Source: Pantoea nemavictus (lineage in GTDB: Bacteria > Pseudomonadota > Gammaproteobacteria > Enterobacterales > Enterobacteriaceae). From it: 64,000 nt of DNA. Below the pieces are notes generated by a model that saw nothing but the letters and a program-made list of their open reading frames with translations, made no database searches and had not been told where the DNA came from. A program made the translations under genes and the position numbers. The stretch is from the NCBI RefSeq assembly GCF_037479095.1, contig NZ_JBBGZW010000001.1, forward strand, positions 620,001 to 684,000, in the 5' to 3' direction. This document shows positions 9,130 to 19,900 of the stretch, in pieces. Position 1 is the stretch's first letter. Every line of letters begins with the position of its first letter.

Positions 9130-10151
9130 TGCGTTTATCTCCTGTAAACCAGCAGCGCTGGCAGCGTTTTCGTCATAACCGCCGTGGTTACTGGTCGCTG
9201 TGGATTTTCCTGATCATTTTTGTCCTGTCACTGGGTGCCGAGTTGCTGGCCAACGACAAACCGCTGCTGGTGCACTATCAGCAACGCTGGTATATGCCGC
9301 TGTTGTTCAACTACAGCGAAAGTGATTACGGCGGCGATTTCGCCACGCCCGCTGACTATCAGGATCCGTGGCTGAAACAGCGTATTGCTCAGCAAGGTTG
9401 GGCGATTTGGGCACCGATTCGCTTTGGCGATAGCACCATCAATTTCGCCACCGATGTACCCTTCCCTTCCCCGCCTTCCATGCAAAACTGGCTGGGTACC
9501 GATGCCAACGGCGGTGATGTGCTGGCGCGTTTGCTGTATGGCACGCGCATCTCACTGCTGTTTGGCATTCTGTTAACGCTGTTTTCCAGTGTGATTGGCA
9601 TCCTGGTGGGGGCAGTACAGGGCTATTTTGGTGGACTCATTGATCTGATCGGCCAGCGCCTGATAGAAGTGTGGTCCGGCATGCCTTCACTGTTCTTGCT
9701 GATTCTACTATCCAGCGTGATTCAGCCCAATTTCTGGTGGCTGCTGCTGGTCACGGTGGTGTTTGGCTGGATGAGTCTGGTAAGCGTGGTGCGCGCCGAA
9801 TTTCTGCGCACGCGTAATTATGATTATATTCGTGCCGCACGTGCGCTGGGCGTTAGCGACAGCCGCATTATGCTGCGTCACATGCTGCCCAACGCCATGG
9901 TGGCAACGCTGACGTTTCTACCCTTTATTCTCTGCGCTTCAATCACCACCCTGACATCGCTGGATTTCCTCGGCTTTGGTTTACCGATCGGATCGCCGTC
10001 ACTGGGTGAGCTGCTGCTGCAGGGGAAAAATAATTTACAGGCACCGTGGTTAGGCCTTGCCGGCTTTTTTGCCCTCGCTCTGCTGCTGTCGCTACTGATT
10101 TTTATTGGCGAAGCGGTACGCGATGCCTTTGACCCGAGTCGAGGACGCTAA
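9129..10151 (+). CDS. yejE: YejE, peptide ABC transporter permease
   Basis: The second permease of the YejABEF importer has 340 residues, with an N-terminal membrane segment, a periplasmic region and a DppC/OppC-like core. The core carries the EAA loop (RAARALGVSDSRIMLRHMLPN) that docks on the ATPase. Its ATG overlaps the yejB stop, and its stop is directly followed by yejF, so the three genes are cotranscribed. Confidence 0.92.
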   Translation: MRLSPVNQQRWQRFRHNRRGYWSLWIFLIIFVLSLGAELLANDKPLLVHYQQRWYMPLLFNYSESDYGGDFATPADYQDPWLKQRIAQQGWAIWAPIRFGDSTINFATDVPFPSPPSMQNWLGTDANGGDVLARLLYGTRISLLFGILLTLFSSVIGILVGAVQGYFGGLIDLIGQRLIEVWSGMPSLFLLILLSSVIQPNFWWLLLVTVVFGWMSLVSVVRAEFLRTRNYDYIRAARALGVSDSRIMLRHMLPNAMVATLTFLPFILCASITTLTSLDFLGFGLPIGSPSLGELLLQGKNNLQAPWLGLAGFFALALLLSLLIFIGEAVRDAFDPSRGR

Positions 10152-11741
10152 ATGAGCCTGTTAACGGTAAATCATCTGGCGGTGACCTTTCAGGATCGCT
10201 GCGTGGTGGAAGAGATTTCGCTGCAGATCGATGCCGGTGAAACGCTGGCGCTGGTGGGCGAATCCGGATCCGGTAAGAGCGTGACCGCGCTGTCGATCAT
10301 GCGCTTATTGCCGCAGCCGCCGGTCAACTATCCGCACGGCGAAATTCTGTTCAACGGCCAGGATATTTTGCAGGCCAGCGAACGCACGATGCGCGGACTG
10401 CGTGGTAACCAGATGGCGATGATTTTTCAGGAACCGATGGTATCGCTCAATCCGTTGCATAACGTGGAAAAGCAGCTGTACGAAGTGCTGTCGGTGCATC
10501 GCGGTATGCGGCGCGAAGCGGCACGCGGAGAGATGCTGAGCTGCCTCGATCGTGTTGGCATTCGTAATGCGGCATCGCGTCTGCAGGATTTTCCACACCA
10601 GCTTTCCGGCGGCGAACGCCAGCGCGTGATGATCGCCATGGCGCTGCTCACCCAGCCAAAGCTGCTGATCGCCGATGAGCCGACCACCGCATTGGATGTC
10701 ACGGTTCAGGCGCAGATTCTGCAACTGCTGCGCGAACTGCAGCGTGAACTGAACATGGGCATGTTGTTCATCACACATAACCTGAATATTGTGCGTCAGC
10801 TGGCGCATAGCGTCACCGTGATGCGCAATGGACGCGGCATCGAACACAACCGCTGTGATTTACTGTTAAGCCAGCCGCAGCAGCCGTACACGCGTGAATT
10901 ACTGGCCGCCGAGCCGGATGGCCAGCCGGTGCCACTAAGCGATGCGCCACCGCTGCTGCAGGTGAAAAACTTGCAGGTCGGTTTCCCGATCCGTCGTGGA
11001 TTGCTGCGGCGAACCGTGGCGGAAAAGATAGCGCTACAAGATCTCAGCTTTACCCTGCGTCGCGGAGAAAGTCTCGGGCTGGTGGGGGAATCGGGTTCTG
11101 GAAAAAGCACCACCGGACTGGCACTGCTGCGTTTGATCGCCGCGCGCGGTGAGATTTGGTTTGAGGATCAGCCGCTGCATCAGCTGTCACCGAAACAATT
11201 GTTGCCGCTGCGTCAGCGCATTCAGGTGGTGTTTCAGGATCCAAATTCGTCGCTCAATCCGCGGATGACGGTGCAACAAGTGATTGCTGAAGGATTGGCA
11301 GTACATCGTCCTGAGCTCAGCGCTGGCGAGCAGGAAGCAAAGGTGATTGCGGTGATGCAGGAAGTGGGACTTGATGCCGACAGCCGTTCGCGCTATCCGG
11401 CAGAATTTTCAGGCGGTCAGCGCCAGCGCATTGCTATCGCCCGTGCGCTGATTCTCGAACCGCAGCTGATCGTGCTGGATGAACCCACCTCATCGCTGGA
11501 TCGCTCAGTGCAAAAGCAAATTCTCACCCTGCTGCGCCGCTTACAGCAGCAGCACCAGTTAGCTTATCTGTTTATTAGCCATGATTTACAGGTGGTGCGT
11601 GCGCTGTGTCACCAGCTGATTGTGCTGCGTGAGGGCGAGGTGGTGGAACAAGGTGACTGCGATACGTTGTTCAACGCACCAACAGCCGACTATACACGTC
11701 AGCTATTGGCATCCGCTCAGGGGAGAGATCTCAGTCAGTGA
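10152..11741 (+). CDS. yejF: YejF, fused double ATPase of the peptide importer
   Basis: The 529-residue ATPase contains two full ABC domains in tandem, so one chain replaces the OppD/OppF pair. Walker A (GESGSGKS) appears near residues 37-44 and again near residues 314-321. Both halves have a signature (LSGGERQR and FSGGQRQR) and Walker B/D-loop sequences (LLIADEPTTALD, LIVLDEPTSSLD). It energises YejB/YejE from the cytoplasm. Its last seven bases overlap the convergent yejG. Confidence 0.92.
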   Translation: MSLLTVNHLAVTFQDRCVVEEISLQIDAGETLALVGESGSGKSVTALSIMRLLPQPPVNYPHGEILFNGQDILQASERTMRGLRGNQMAMIFQEPMVSLNPLHNVEKQLYEVLSVHRGMRREAARGEMLSCLDRVGIRNAASRLQDFPHQLSGGERQRVMIAMALLTQPKLLIADEPTTALDVTVQAQILQLLRELQRELNMGMLFITHNLNIVRQLAHSVTVMRNGRGIEHNRCDLLLSQPQQPYTRELLAAEPDGQPVPLSDAPPLLQVKNLQVGFPIRRGLLRRTVAEKIALQDLSFTLRRGESLGLVGESGSGKSTTGLALLRLIAARGEIWFEDQPLHQLSPKQLLPLRQRIQVVFQDPNSSLNPRMTVQQVIAEGLAVHRPELSAGEQEAKVIAVMQEVGLDADSRSRYPAEFSGGQRQRIAIARALILEPQLIVLDEPTSSLDRSVQKQILTLLRRLQQQHQLAYLFISHDLQVVRALCHQLIVLREGEVVEQGDCDTLFNAPTADYTRQLLASAQGRDLSQ

Positions 11742-12061
11742 CCGTCGAAAGTTTCGGCAATGGCGACACCCTGATTTTTCAGGCAGCAGTTAGTCGCGCT
11801 TTCATCATCGCGTTGAATTAGCAGACAAGGCTGCCCTTCACACTCAGCGATTTTGCACTCGACCTGAATCTGCGCCAGCGTTTCTTGCAGCTGGTGCAGA
11901 ATTTCCAGCGCCGGATGACCATCGTGGCTGAGCAGACGCAGCACCACCAGATCTCCAGCATGAACGCCATCCGCAGTTTCCTGACGCTCAATTTCACCCG
12001 CATGTTCAACTGACCAGCGATAATGTTGTGGCAAGCGATGCACAACAGAAAGTTGCAGCAT
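11735..12061 (-). CDS. yejG: YejG, conserved protein of unknown function
   Basis: The 108-residue protein (MLQLSVVHRLPQHYRWSVEH to AIAETFDGH) resembles E. coli YejG, which has the same CECEGxPCL-type stretch (here AECEGQPCL) and ends in AxxFGVAIAE. No domain of known function is recognised, and no signal peptide or membrane segment is evident. It converges on yejF with a seven-base overlap of the 3' ends. A GTG 12 codons upstream is the alternative start; I chose the ATG by homology. Confidence 0.75.
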   Translation of the reverse strand: MLQLSVVHRLPQHYRWSVEHAGEIERQETADGVHAGDLVVLRLLSHDGHPALEILHQLQETLAQIQVECKIAECEGQPCLLIQRDDESATNCCLKNQGVAIAETFDGH

Positions 12062-12451
12062 AGTTATACGGCCCCCAGAGACGTTAACTTTATTCACGAC
12101 GACGGCACAACGCAGTGAATCCCAACCTGGTTAGCTCAGAATATGGACGTGGTTTGCCTTATTTTTTTAAACACCAAGCGTGTAGCCAATTGATAATTTG
12201 CGAGGCTTCTCACATTTATGCTTATGTTTACCGTGTTCAGCGGCTGTTAACAATCATTTTAGACGCAATCTCGTTACTTTTTTATCTCTAAATTTTCACA
12301 TTATGGAAACATTAAGCATAACGAATGAATGGGGATTAGCGAGTAGCGGGTGGGAATTTGTTCAGAGGGCGGGTCGCCATAAATGGCGACCCTACGAAAA
12401 AGTGTTGGATTTCATCAACGTAGGATCGACTTGTATCGCGACCGGTAGATC
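12062..12451. other. Intergenic region, yejG to bcr
   Basis: This gene-free stretch of about 390 bases is AT-rich in the middle and ends in repeat-like sequence. It holds the palindrome at 12371-12392 and a second looser inverted pair (CCTACG at 12391-12396 with CGTAGG at 12419-12424). A short forward ORF spans it but runs through the palindrome and has no homology that I recognise. Confidence 0.5.
12371..12392. repeat. Palindromic intergenic repeat, copy 1
   Basis: GGGTCGCCAT-AA-ATGGCGACCC is a perfect inverted repeat with 10-base arms. A near-identical copy lies at 56476-56495, between the 3' ends of yfaE and yfaY. Both copies are intergenic and are followed by CCTNCGAA-like sequence, the habit of REP/BIME-type elements. 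Confidence 0.75.
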
Positions 12452-13645
12452 TTATGCCGAATGATGCGGGCGTGAAGCGTAGGTAAACAACACAATCGAA
12501 ACGGTGGCACACAGTGCGATAGTGGCCACCATCGGCCAGGCACTGTTAATGCTCACCAATGACAGCAGTGCGCCGACCAATGCGCCCACGCCAAAGCGCA
12601 GCGTGCCAGCCAATGATGAAGCGGTGCCGGCCATATGCGGGAACTCATCAAGAATCACCGCCATCGCATTCGACGATACCGTCGATACGCAGCCGATAAA
12701 CATCGCTACGCCAAACACCAGCGACAGGAAGCCGAGATCCAGCGCACTGGAGATCAGCAGCCAAACGCCCATCACGAACTGGATCACTAATCCAAGACGG
12801 AACATTTTCAGCGGACCAAAGCGGCGCACCGCGCGGCTGTTAATCAACGTCATCACGAATAAAAACACCACGTTCAGACCAAAGTAGTAGCCGAAGTTTT
12901 GCGGCGAGACGTGATTGACTTCGATATACACGAATGGGCCGGCGTTGAGGAAGGTGAACAAACCCGCAAAGGAGAAACCGCTCGCCAGCATGTAACTAAA
13001 GGCGCGCTTATGGCGCACTAACGCCACGAAGTTACCCAAGGTAGTGCGCAGATGGAAACGCTGGCGCTGCTCGGGCTTCAACGTTTCACGAATTTGCGTC
13101 ACCACCAGCACGGTGGTGATGAGCGCGGCGCCGGCTAGCGTCCAGAAGATGGCGTGCCAGTTCCACAGCAGCAGCAGCCAACCGCCAATGATCGGCGCCA
13201 GCAGCGGTGCAATGGTGGTGACCAGCATGACGAATGACATCATGCGCGAGAAGTCCTCTTTCGAGTAGGTATCGCGCATCAGGGCGTTGATCACCACGCT
13301 GGCCGCGGCGGCCGACAAGCCGTGCAGGAAGCGCATAAAGATCAGTTGATCGATGGTTTGGGACAGCGCACAAGCGGCGGCGGCACAGGCAAAGATCAGC
13401 GTTCCCAGCACAATCACCGGTTTACGTCCGTAGCTATCCGCCAACGGACCGTATACCAACTGGCCAATGGCAAAGCCAAGGATGTAAAGGTTGAGCGTCA
13501 TCTGCACGCTGCCCGCCGATACCGCGAATTCGCGGGCGATTTGCGGCATAGCTGGCAGATACATATCGATGGAGAGCGGCATCAGCATCGCCAGCAATCC
13601 GAGAATAACCACTAAACCGACCGGTGAATTCTTTTCCTTGCGCAC
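12452..13645 (-). CDS. bcr: Bcr, Bcr/CflA-family multidrug efflux MFS transporter
   Basis: The 397-residue, 12-segment MFS drug:H+ antiporter is closely related to E. coli Bcr (bicyclomycin, sulfonamide and dipeptide export). Motifs include [17 protein letters not shown] in the first segment, the MFS loop 2-3 motif [12 protein letters not shown] and the DHA1 segment 5 region ([15 protein letters not shown]). The start codon is GTG, six bases after GGGAG. It lies 12 bases downstream of rsuA on the same strand, so the two are probably cotranscribed, as in E. coli. Confidence 0.92.
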   Translation of the reverse strand: MRKEKNSPVGLVVILGLLAMLMPLSIDMYLPAMPQIAREFAVSAGSVQMTLNLYILGFAIGQLVYGPLADSYGRKPVIVLGTLIFACAAAACALSQTIDQLIFMRFLHGLSAAAASVVINALMRDTYSKEDFSRMMSFVMLVTTIAPLLAPIIGGWLLLLWNWHAIFWTLAGAALITTVLVVTQIRETLKPEQRQRFHLRTTLGNFVALVRHKRAFSYMLASGFSFAGLFTFLNAGPFVYIEVNHVSPQNFGYYFGLNVVFLFVMTLINSRAVRRFGPLKMFRLGLVIQFVMGVWLLISSALDLGFLSLVFGVAMFIGCVSTVSSNAMAVILDEFPHMAGTASSLAGTLRFGVGALVGALLSLVSINSAWPMVATIALCATVSIVLFTYASRPHHSA

Positions 13646-13657
13646 CGCGTTCTCCCG

Positions 13658-14380
13658 CTATTTACGTTGTTTGAGTTCTTCTGGCAGGCCGATGCTGTCG
13701 ACCTCTTGCTGGGTCAGTTCGCGATATTCACCTTCACCGAGATCGTCATCCAATTCGATGTCACCAATGCGTTCGCGATGCAGCGCCGATACATGGTTAC
13801 CCATCGCAGCAAACATGCGTTTAACCTGATGGTAGCGCCCTTCACTGATCGTCAGACGGGCAGCCTTCTCATCCAGAATCTCCAGCACGGCCGGTTTGGT
13901 CAGATCTTTTTCATTGTGCAGCTGTACGCCCGCAGCGAACTTCTCAACCAGCGCAGGATCGATCGGCTCTTCCACTTCCACCAGATAGGTTTTTTCCAGA
14001 TGATGCTTCGGCGAAGTAATGCGGTGCGACCATTGACCATCATCGGTTAGCAGCACTAAACCGGTGGTATCGATATCCAGACGTCCCGCGGCATGCAGCT
14101 TGAACGCCGCCGGCTCCTCAATGAAGAACAGCACGGTGGGATGATCAGGATCGTCGGTTGAACAGACGTAACCCTGCGGCTTATTCAGCATGAAATAGCG
14201 CGGGCCTTGCTGCACCACCAGCGGATTGCCGTCGTATTCGACTTCATCATCTGGCAATACTTTGTAAGCCGCATCGCGGACCACTTCGCCATTGATGGTG
14301 ACTTTTTTGGCGCGGATTTCGCGTCCAGCGATAGCACGGCTGACTTCCAGCTGCTGAGATATGAATTTTTCGAGTCGCAT
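13658..14380 (-). CDS. rsuA: RsuA, 16S rRNA pseudouridine-516 synthase
   Basis: RsuA makes pseudouridine at position 516 of 16S rRNA during 30S assembly. The 240-residue protein starts with an S4 RNA-binding domain ([19 protein letters not shown]) and continues into the RsuA-type catalytic domain. The catalytic Asp sits in [19 protein letters not shown]. The KPQGYVCS and [16 protein letters not shown] motifs are also present. Longer in-frame starts exist upstream but run into the radD promoter side and are not conserved. It is divergent from radD. Confidence 0.93.
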   Translation of the reverse strand: MRLEKFISQQLEVSRAIAGREIRAKKVTINGEVVRDAAYKVLPDDEVEYDGNPLVVQQGPRYFMLNKPQGYVCSTDDPDHPTVLFFIEEPAAFKLHAAGRLDIDTTGLVLLTDDGQWSHRITSPKHHLEKTYLVEVEEPIDPALVEKFAAGVQLHNEKDLTKPAVLEILDEKAARLTISEGRYHQVKRMFAAMGNHVSALHRERIGDIELDDDLGEGEYRELTQQEVDSIGLPEELKQRK

Positions 14381-14544
14381 GAATTCGTTTTGCCTGTTAC
14401 TGCGGGGAAACTGAAACGGTGTTTTGTCCCTGGATAAGGTGTGGGCAGTATAGCTGGAACCCGCTGCGGCTAACAGAGGCGATCCTGCGTTTCGGCGGCT
14501 TTCATGCCATAATGCGCGTCCGTTCCAGAAAAAAGTTTGCCCCG

Positions 14545-16299
14545 ATGTCATTCACCCTGCGCCCATACCAACAAGAGGCGGTTGACGCCACCCTCAACCA
14601 TTTCCGCCGTCATACCACGCCTGCGGTAATTGTGCTGCCGACCGGTGCCGGAAAAAGCCTGGTGATTGCCGAACTGGCCAGGTTGGCGCGCGGCCGCGTG
14701 TTAGTGCTGGCGCATGTCAAAGAGTTGGTGGAGCAGAACCACAGCAAATATCAGGCGTATGGTTTGCAGGCGGATATCTTCGCCGCCGGTTTGCAGCGCA
14801 AACAGAGCGCCAGCAAAGTGGTATTTGGCAGCGTACAGTCGGTGGCGCGTAATCTTGAACGCTTCGACAGCGCCTTTTCATTGGTCATCGTCGATGAGTG
14901 CCATCGCATTAGCGATAACGAAGAGAGCCAGTATCAGCTGCTGTTTGCCCATTTGCGCCAGCATAATCCACAGCTGCGACTGCTGGGATTAACCGCCACG
15001 CCCTTCCGCCTCGGCAAAGGCTGGATTTATCAGTTCCACTACCACGGCATGGTGCGTGGCGATGATAACGCGCTGTTTCGCGACTGCATTTACGAGCTGC
15101 CGCTGCGCTACATGATTAAACATGGCTTTCTGGTGCCGCCGGAGCGGCTGGATATGCCGGTGGTGCAGTACGATTTCAGCCGGTTGATCCCGCAAAATAA
15201 CGGTCTGTTTAGCGAGGCCGATCTAAACCGCGAACTGAAACAACAACATCGCGTGACGCCGCATATTATCCGGCAGATCGTTGAGTTCGCTGAGGATCGC
15301 CGCGGCGTGATGGTGTTTGCCTCAACCGTGGAACATGCGCGCGAAATCCTGACGCTGCTGCCAGAGAACAGCGCGCTGGTGTCGGCCGAAACGGCGGTGA
15401 AAGATCGCGATCGCTTGATTGGTGCATTCAAAGCGCAACAGCTGAAGTTTCTGGTCAACGTCGCGGTGCTAACCACCGGTTTTGACGCACCTCACGTTGA
15501 TTTGATTGCCATCCTGCGTCCGACCGAATCCGTTAGTCTGTATCAACAAATTGTTGGGCGCGGTTTACGCCTGTCGCCGGGAAAAACCGATTGTCTGGTG
15601 CTGGATTATGCTGGCAATCCGCATGACCTTTTAACGCCGGAAGTGGGCGCGCCAAAAGGCGCCAGCGACAATCAGCCGGTGCAGGTTTTCTGTCCTGCCT
15701 GCGGTTTCGCCAATACCTTCTGGGGCAAAGCAACGGAAGATGGCCACATCATCGAGCATTTTGGTCGCCGCTGTCAGGGCGTGCTGGAAGATGATGAAGG
15801 CCAGCGCGAACAGTGTGATTATCGCTTCCGCTTTAAAAGCTGTCCGGATTGCGGTGCCGAGAATGACATCGCCGCACGCCGCTGCCAGCAGTGCGACAAA
15901 ATTCTTGTCGATCCAGATGACATGCTGAAAGCCGCGTTGAAACTGAAGGATGCACGCGTGCTGCGCTGTGCAGGCATGACGCTGGAACAAGGGCGCGACG
16001 ACAAAGGCGAGTGGCTGAAAGCGACCTATTTTGATGAAGATGGCACCAGCGTGAGCGAGCGCTTTCGCCTGCAAACGCCGGCGCAGCGCAAAGCCTTCGA
16101 GCAGCTGTTTATGCGTCCGCATCAGCGTGCGCCGGGCGTGGAGCTCGGCTGGCAAACCGCTGCTGATGTCATTGCGCTGCAACCTTTACTGCGTCATCCG
16201 GACTTTGTGGTGGCGCGCGCAAAAGGTCACTTCTGGCAGATTCGTGAAAAAATGTTTGATTATCAAGGCCGTTATCGTCGCGCCAACGAACTGCGCTGA
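14545..16299 (+). CDS. radD: RadD (YejH), SF2 DNA repair ATPase
   Basis: RadD is a superfamily 2 helicase-like ATPase that helps RecA-dependent repair and the tolerance of crossovers. The 584-residue protein has Walker A (PTGAGKS), a DECH box (IVDECHR), motif III ([14 protein letters not shown]) and motif VI ([14 protein letters not shown]). Its C-terminal part is a cysteine-rich zinc region ([39 protein letters not shown]). The start ATG ([13 protein letters not shown]) matches the family; an upstream extension is unlikely. Divergent from rsuA. Confidence 0.92.
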   Translation: MSFTLRPYQQEAVDATLNHFRRHTTPAVIVLPTGAGKSLVIAELARLARGRVLVLAHVKELVEQNHSKYQAYGLQADIFAAGLQRKQSASKVVFGSVQSVARNLERFDSAFSLVIVDECHRISDNEESQYQLLFAHLRQHNPQLRLLGLTATPFRLGKGWIYQFHYHGMVRGDDNALFRDCIYELPLRYMIKHGFLVPPERLDMPVVQYDFSRLIPQNNGLFSEADLNRELKQQHRVTPHIIRQIVEFAEDRRGVMVFASTVEHAREILTLLPENSALVSAETAVKDRDRLIGAFKAQQLKFLVNVAVLTTGFDAPHVDLIAILRPTESVSLYQQIVGRGLRLSPGKTDCLVLDYAGNPHDLLTPEVGAPKGASDNQPVQVFCPACGFANTFWGKATEDGHIIEHFGRRCQGVLEDDEGQREQCDYRFRFKSCPDCGAENDIAARRCQQCDKILVDPDDMLKAALKLKDARVLRCAGMTLEQGRDDKGEWLKATYFDEDGTSVSERFRLQTPAQRKAFEQLFMRPHQRAPGVELGWQTAADVIALQPLLRHPDFVVARAKGHFWQIREKMFDYQGRYRRANELR

Positions 16300-16312
16300 G
16301 CGGCGGAATCAT

Positions 16313-16342
16313 TTGCCCCTGACACCCCATTGGCGCTATAAT
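16313..16342 (+). promoter_or_regulatory. rplY promoter
   Basis: TTGCCC and TATAAT are spaced by 18 bases and followed by the GC-rich discriminator GCCGCCCGC, a typical growth-rate-controlled ribosomal promoter. The rplY ATG lies about 90 bases downstream. Confidence 0.65.
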
Positions 16343-16430
16343 GCCGCCCGCTTTTGCATCCGTAAAAGCAGTTTGAATAACCGTCCTGTTGCTGGGTCGC
16401 CTGTAGCAGGAATTATTGAAGAGATATCAA

Positions 16431-16715
16431 ATGTTCACTATTAATGCTGAAGTACGTAAAGACCAGGGTAAGGGTGCGAGCCGCCGCCTGCGTGTAGCAA
16501 ACAAATTCCCAGCCATCATCTATGGCGGTAATGAAGCACCAGTTGCTATCGAACTGGACCACGACGCTGTGATGAACGTGCAGGTTAAACCTGAGTTCTA
16601 CAGCGAAGTGCTGACCATCGCTGTTGATGGTAAAGAAATCAAAGTTAAAGCTCAGGCGGTACAGCGTCATCCGTTCAAGCCAAAACTGCACCACATCGAC
16701 TTCGTTCGCGCTTAA
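16431..16715 (+). CDS. rplY: RplY, 50S ribosomal protein L25
   Basis: This 94-residue protein ([20 protein letters not shown] to HHIDFVRA) is the short enterobacterial form of L25, which binds 5S rRNA in the central protuberance of the 50S subunit. The family motifs [16 protein letters not shown] and [15 protein letters not shown] are all present. The start was set by homology, five codons inside a longer frame. A terminator follows directly. In E. coli the next gene is yejK; here an autotransporter gene intervenes. Confidence 0.96.
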   Translation: MFTINAEVRKDQGKGASRRLRVANKFPAIIYGGNEAPVAIELDHDAVMNVQVKPEFYSEVLTIAVDGKEIKVKAQAVQRHPFKPKLHHIDFVRA

Positions 16716-16739
16716 TCGCTGAATGAGTTGAAGGTAGAA

Positions 16740-16770
16740 GGGTCGGTTGCGAAACCGGCCCTTTTATTTT
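16740..16770 (+). terminator. Rho-independent terminator of rplY
   Basis: The hairpin GGGTCGGTT / AACCGGCCC (one G-U pair) is followed by TTTTATTTT. It isolates rplY from the autotransporter gene. Confidence 0.9.
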
Positions 16771-16934
16771 GTCTGCATGATTAAGCGTTAATCCCTGCCT
16801 CCGCCCTCACCGCGTTAAAATAATTATCCGCACTTAAATTCTTTGAGACGTTTCTGCGTCAGCATTCGTTCGGTTACATGAAATTATGCCGCCTTTCTTC
16901 CTGCTTTTAGGAAATTATCAGAAAGGGAATTCAT

Positions 16935-19900
16935 GTGAAAAAGGCCATCATCATTTCTTACGGCACGCTGTTTATCTGCCTGTCGTCGTCTGCTGGCGTT
17001 ATGCGCCATGACATCAATGTGCAGGACTATCGCGACTTTGCGGAAAATATGGGCAAATACCGCGTTGGGGTAAGTAATATTCCGGTTTATAAGAAAAATG
17101 GTGAGCTTGATGCTTACATCAGTTTTCCTATGCCGGACATGAGCAGCATATCTCGTCGAGGTTTTGCTGCGTTAACGGCACCATCTTATGTAATGAGCGC
17201 GCGACATGTGCATGAAGGATTTGCTTACTTTGGCGCGGCTTCAGAGTTTTCCAGAAAATATATTTTTATTAATCGTAACGCCGTTGATGACAGTATCGAC
17301 CAGGATTATATGTTGCCACGACTGAGCAAAGTGGTAACTGAAGTTGCGCCTACTGAAACGGTTGAAAATAGCGAGTGGAAAGCTGGTAGGGGTACACGTT
17401 ATATTGCCTATGCTCGCGCGGGAGGTGGTTATCAGCGTCAAATTAACGATCAACTAGACGGTTTTAATTCTGTAGCGAGTTACTACAAATGGTTAGCTGG
17501 CGGTACCATAAATCCTGATGCAACTTCGTCCACTGCCCACTATTTCTACTGGACGCAATATAACCCCGATGATCCCCGTTCATCGCCGCTGTCATTTGCC
17601 TCACAATCAGGTGACAGCGGCAGTCCAATTTATGTATACGATGCCGTTGATAAAAAGTGGAAGCTCATGGCTGCTCTGCGCGGACGCACCAGCGGTATAG
17701 AAAAATACGGCCTGACATCGCTCGCAGCGTTAATACCTGACGGTTATTACGACAACATTGTGTCAGCAAATACCTCACCTGACGTTACCGACATTGCTGG
17801 TGCAGGAGATGTTTTCTGGAATACCGCCACTATTGACCAGGGCAATAAACAGTGGAGCTGGCAGGGCATCGCCGAAAAATATCGCCATCTCGCGCCCGGA
17901 AAAGCCTCGCTGGAAGAACTCGATGCCAGCAAGGATATCCGCTTTAACGGCGCGGGCGGCGACATTATCCTCAGCGATGCCGTTAACCTCGGCGCCGGCA
18001 AGCTGCAGTTCTCGAATAACTACAGGGTAAAATCAGCCGCAGGCGCTGACGCCACCTGGGTTGGCGGCGGTATTGAAGTGGATGCGGACAAAAAGGTGCT
18101 GTGGCAGGTCAACGGCCTGGCAGACGATGACCTGCATAAAATCGGCGCCGGTACGCTGCACGTTAACGCCTCAGGTAAAAACGAAGGCGGCCTCAACGTC
18201 GGCGACGGCACCGTAATCCTCGATCAGCAGGCCGACGCTCAGGGCAACCAGCAGGCGTTCTCGCGCGTGACGATCGTCAGCGGCCGCCCGACCGTGGTGC
18301 TCAACAATGATAACCAGGTGGCGGGCGACGATATCTTCTTCGGCTATCGCGGCGGCAGGCTGGACCTCAACGGTCACGACCTGATGATGAAGCGAATTAA
18401 CCACACCGACTCCGGCGCCACGCTGCTGAACCAGAGCGCCGATCGCGCCTCGAGCCTGACGCTGACCGGCTTCGCTCCCGCTGACATCACCATCCAGGAG
18501 TGGAACTCCGCCACCCACAGCGGCAGCGTCGGCGATATTTACGAAGACTGGAACGACCGCTCGCAGCGCATCGAATACTTCCAGCTGAAAACCGGCACCT
18601 ACAGCTACTTCCCGACCAATCAGCAGGATAACAGCTACTGGAAATACATCGGCTTTGACGCCGAAGAGGCGAAAACCTATCGCGCCATGCAGTTTAATGA
18701 CTTGGTGTTTCGCGGCTACCTGGGCTCCGATTCTGCGGATGGCGTCAACGGTAAATTTGATTTCAACTTCTCTCCGGCACTGGCCGCCACGAAACTGGCG
18801 CTGACCGGCGGCAGCAATCTCAGCGGCAATATCAACCTCAATAACGGCACGCTGCTGCTCTCCGGCCAGCCGGTGCCGCACGCCGGCGGCCTGATTATTG
18901 ATGACGACTGGACCACCTCAACCTTTATCGCCGACAACATCGTTGCTGCCAGCAATACGCGCCTGCAGGTTGGCGAATACGCGCAGGTGAAGGCCAACAT
19001 TCAGGCCGGTGACAACAGCCAGGTCCTGCTCGGCTATCAGCCCGGCGCGGATGCTCAGCAACAGATTTTACGCTGCGTCTCACCAGTGCAGAGCACCGCC
19101 ACCTCCTGTGAAACCGCCTCGCGCGATGCCGCGGCGTTAAGCGCCCTGCCCGCCAGCACCGTGCACGGCGATATCACCCTCGGCGATCAGGCGGAGCTTT
19201 ATCTCGGCAAGGTCGACTTCCGCGGCCGCATCACCGATCGCAACGCGGCCCGGGTAACGATGTCGGGCGACACCTTCTGGAATCTAACCGGCGACAGCCG
19301 CATGCAGCGCCTGAACGCGCCGCAGGGCGGTATCATCTCGGCGCTGTCCGACAACGATAAAAACTGGACGCCAAAGCAGCTGTGGGTGGAAAACCTTTAC
19401 GCCAGTAATCTGCAGCTGGGATTTGGTATCGCCCCGCAGACCGGCATCAGCGACAGCCTGTACGTTGATAAATCGGCGCAGGGCAGCGGCAACACGCTCG
19501 ACCTCGGCTTTATGCTCGGCGAAACCTTCCCGGACAAGGTGCCAAACCAGATCGTGCTGCTGGATACGCCGGCTGGCACCGCGCATGACTACTTCACCCT
19601 GCCGCCGATCAAACGGGGCTTTTCCATCTATTCTCCTGACTATCAGGTGATTGAAACCGATGGCCGCGTGAAGTGGGTGATCGCCAAAACGCCGGTGCCG
19701 GTGGTTGATCCGGCACCTGAACCGAAGCCAGACCCGATTGTTGACCCGGCACCTGAACCGAAACCTGATCCGATTGTTGACCCTACGCCGGAGCCGAAGC
19801 CGGATCCGGTGATTGACCCCGCGCCGGAGCCGAAGCCGGATCCGATTGTCGATCCAGCGCCGGAGCCAAAACCAGAACCGGTTGTCGATCCCGCGCCAGA

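Noticed and set aside
12198..12464. An 88-codon forward frame before bcr
   Set aside because: It covers the palindromic repeat and the 3' end of bcr, and the sequence is low-complexity without any recognisable motif.
15631..16182. A 183-codon antisense frame inside radD
   Set aside because: It lies fully opposite a well-conserved gene and shows no domain.
18171..18881. Long antisense frames inside the autotransporter gene (also 19284-19955)
   Set aside because: These are mirror frames of a GC-rich repetitive gene; their sequences are runs of Ala, Gly, Arg and Ser typical of shadows.
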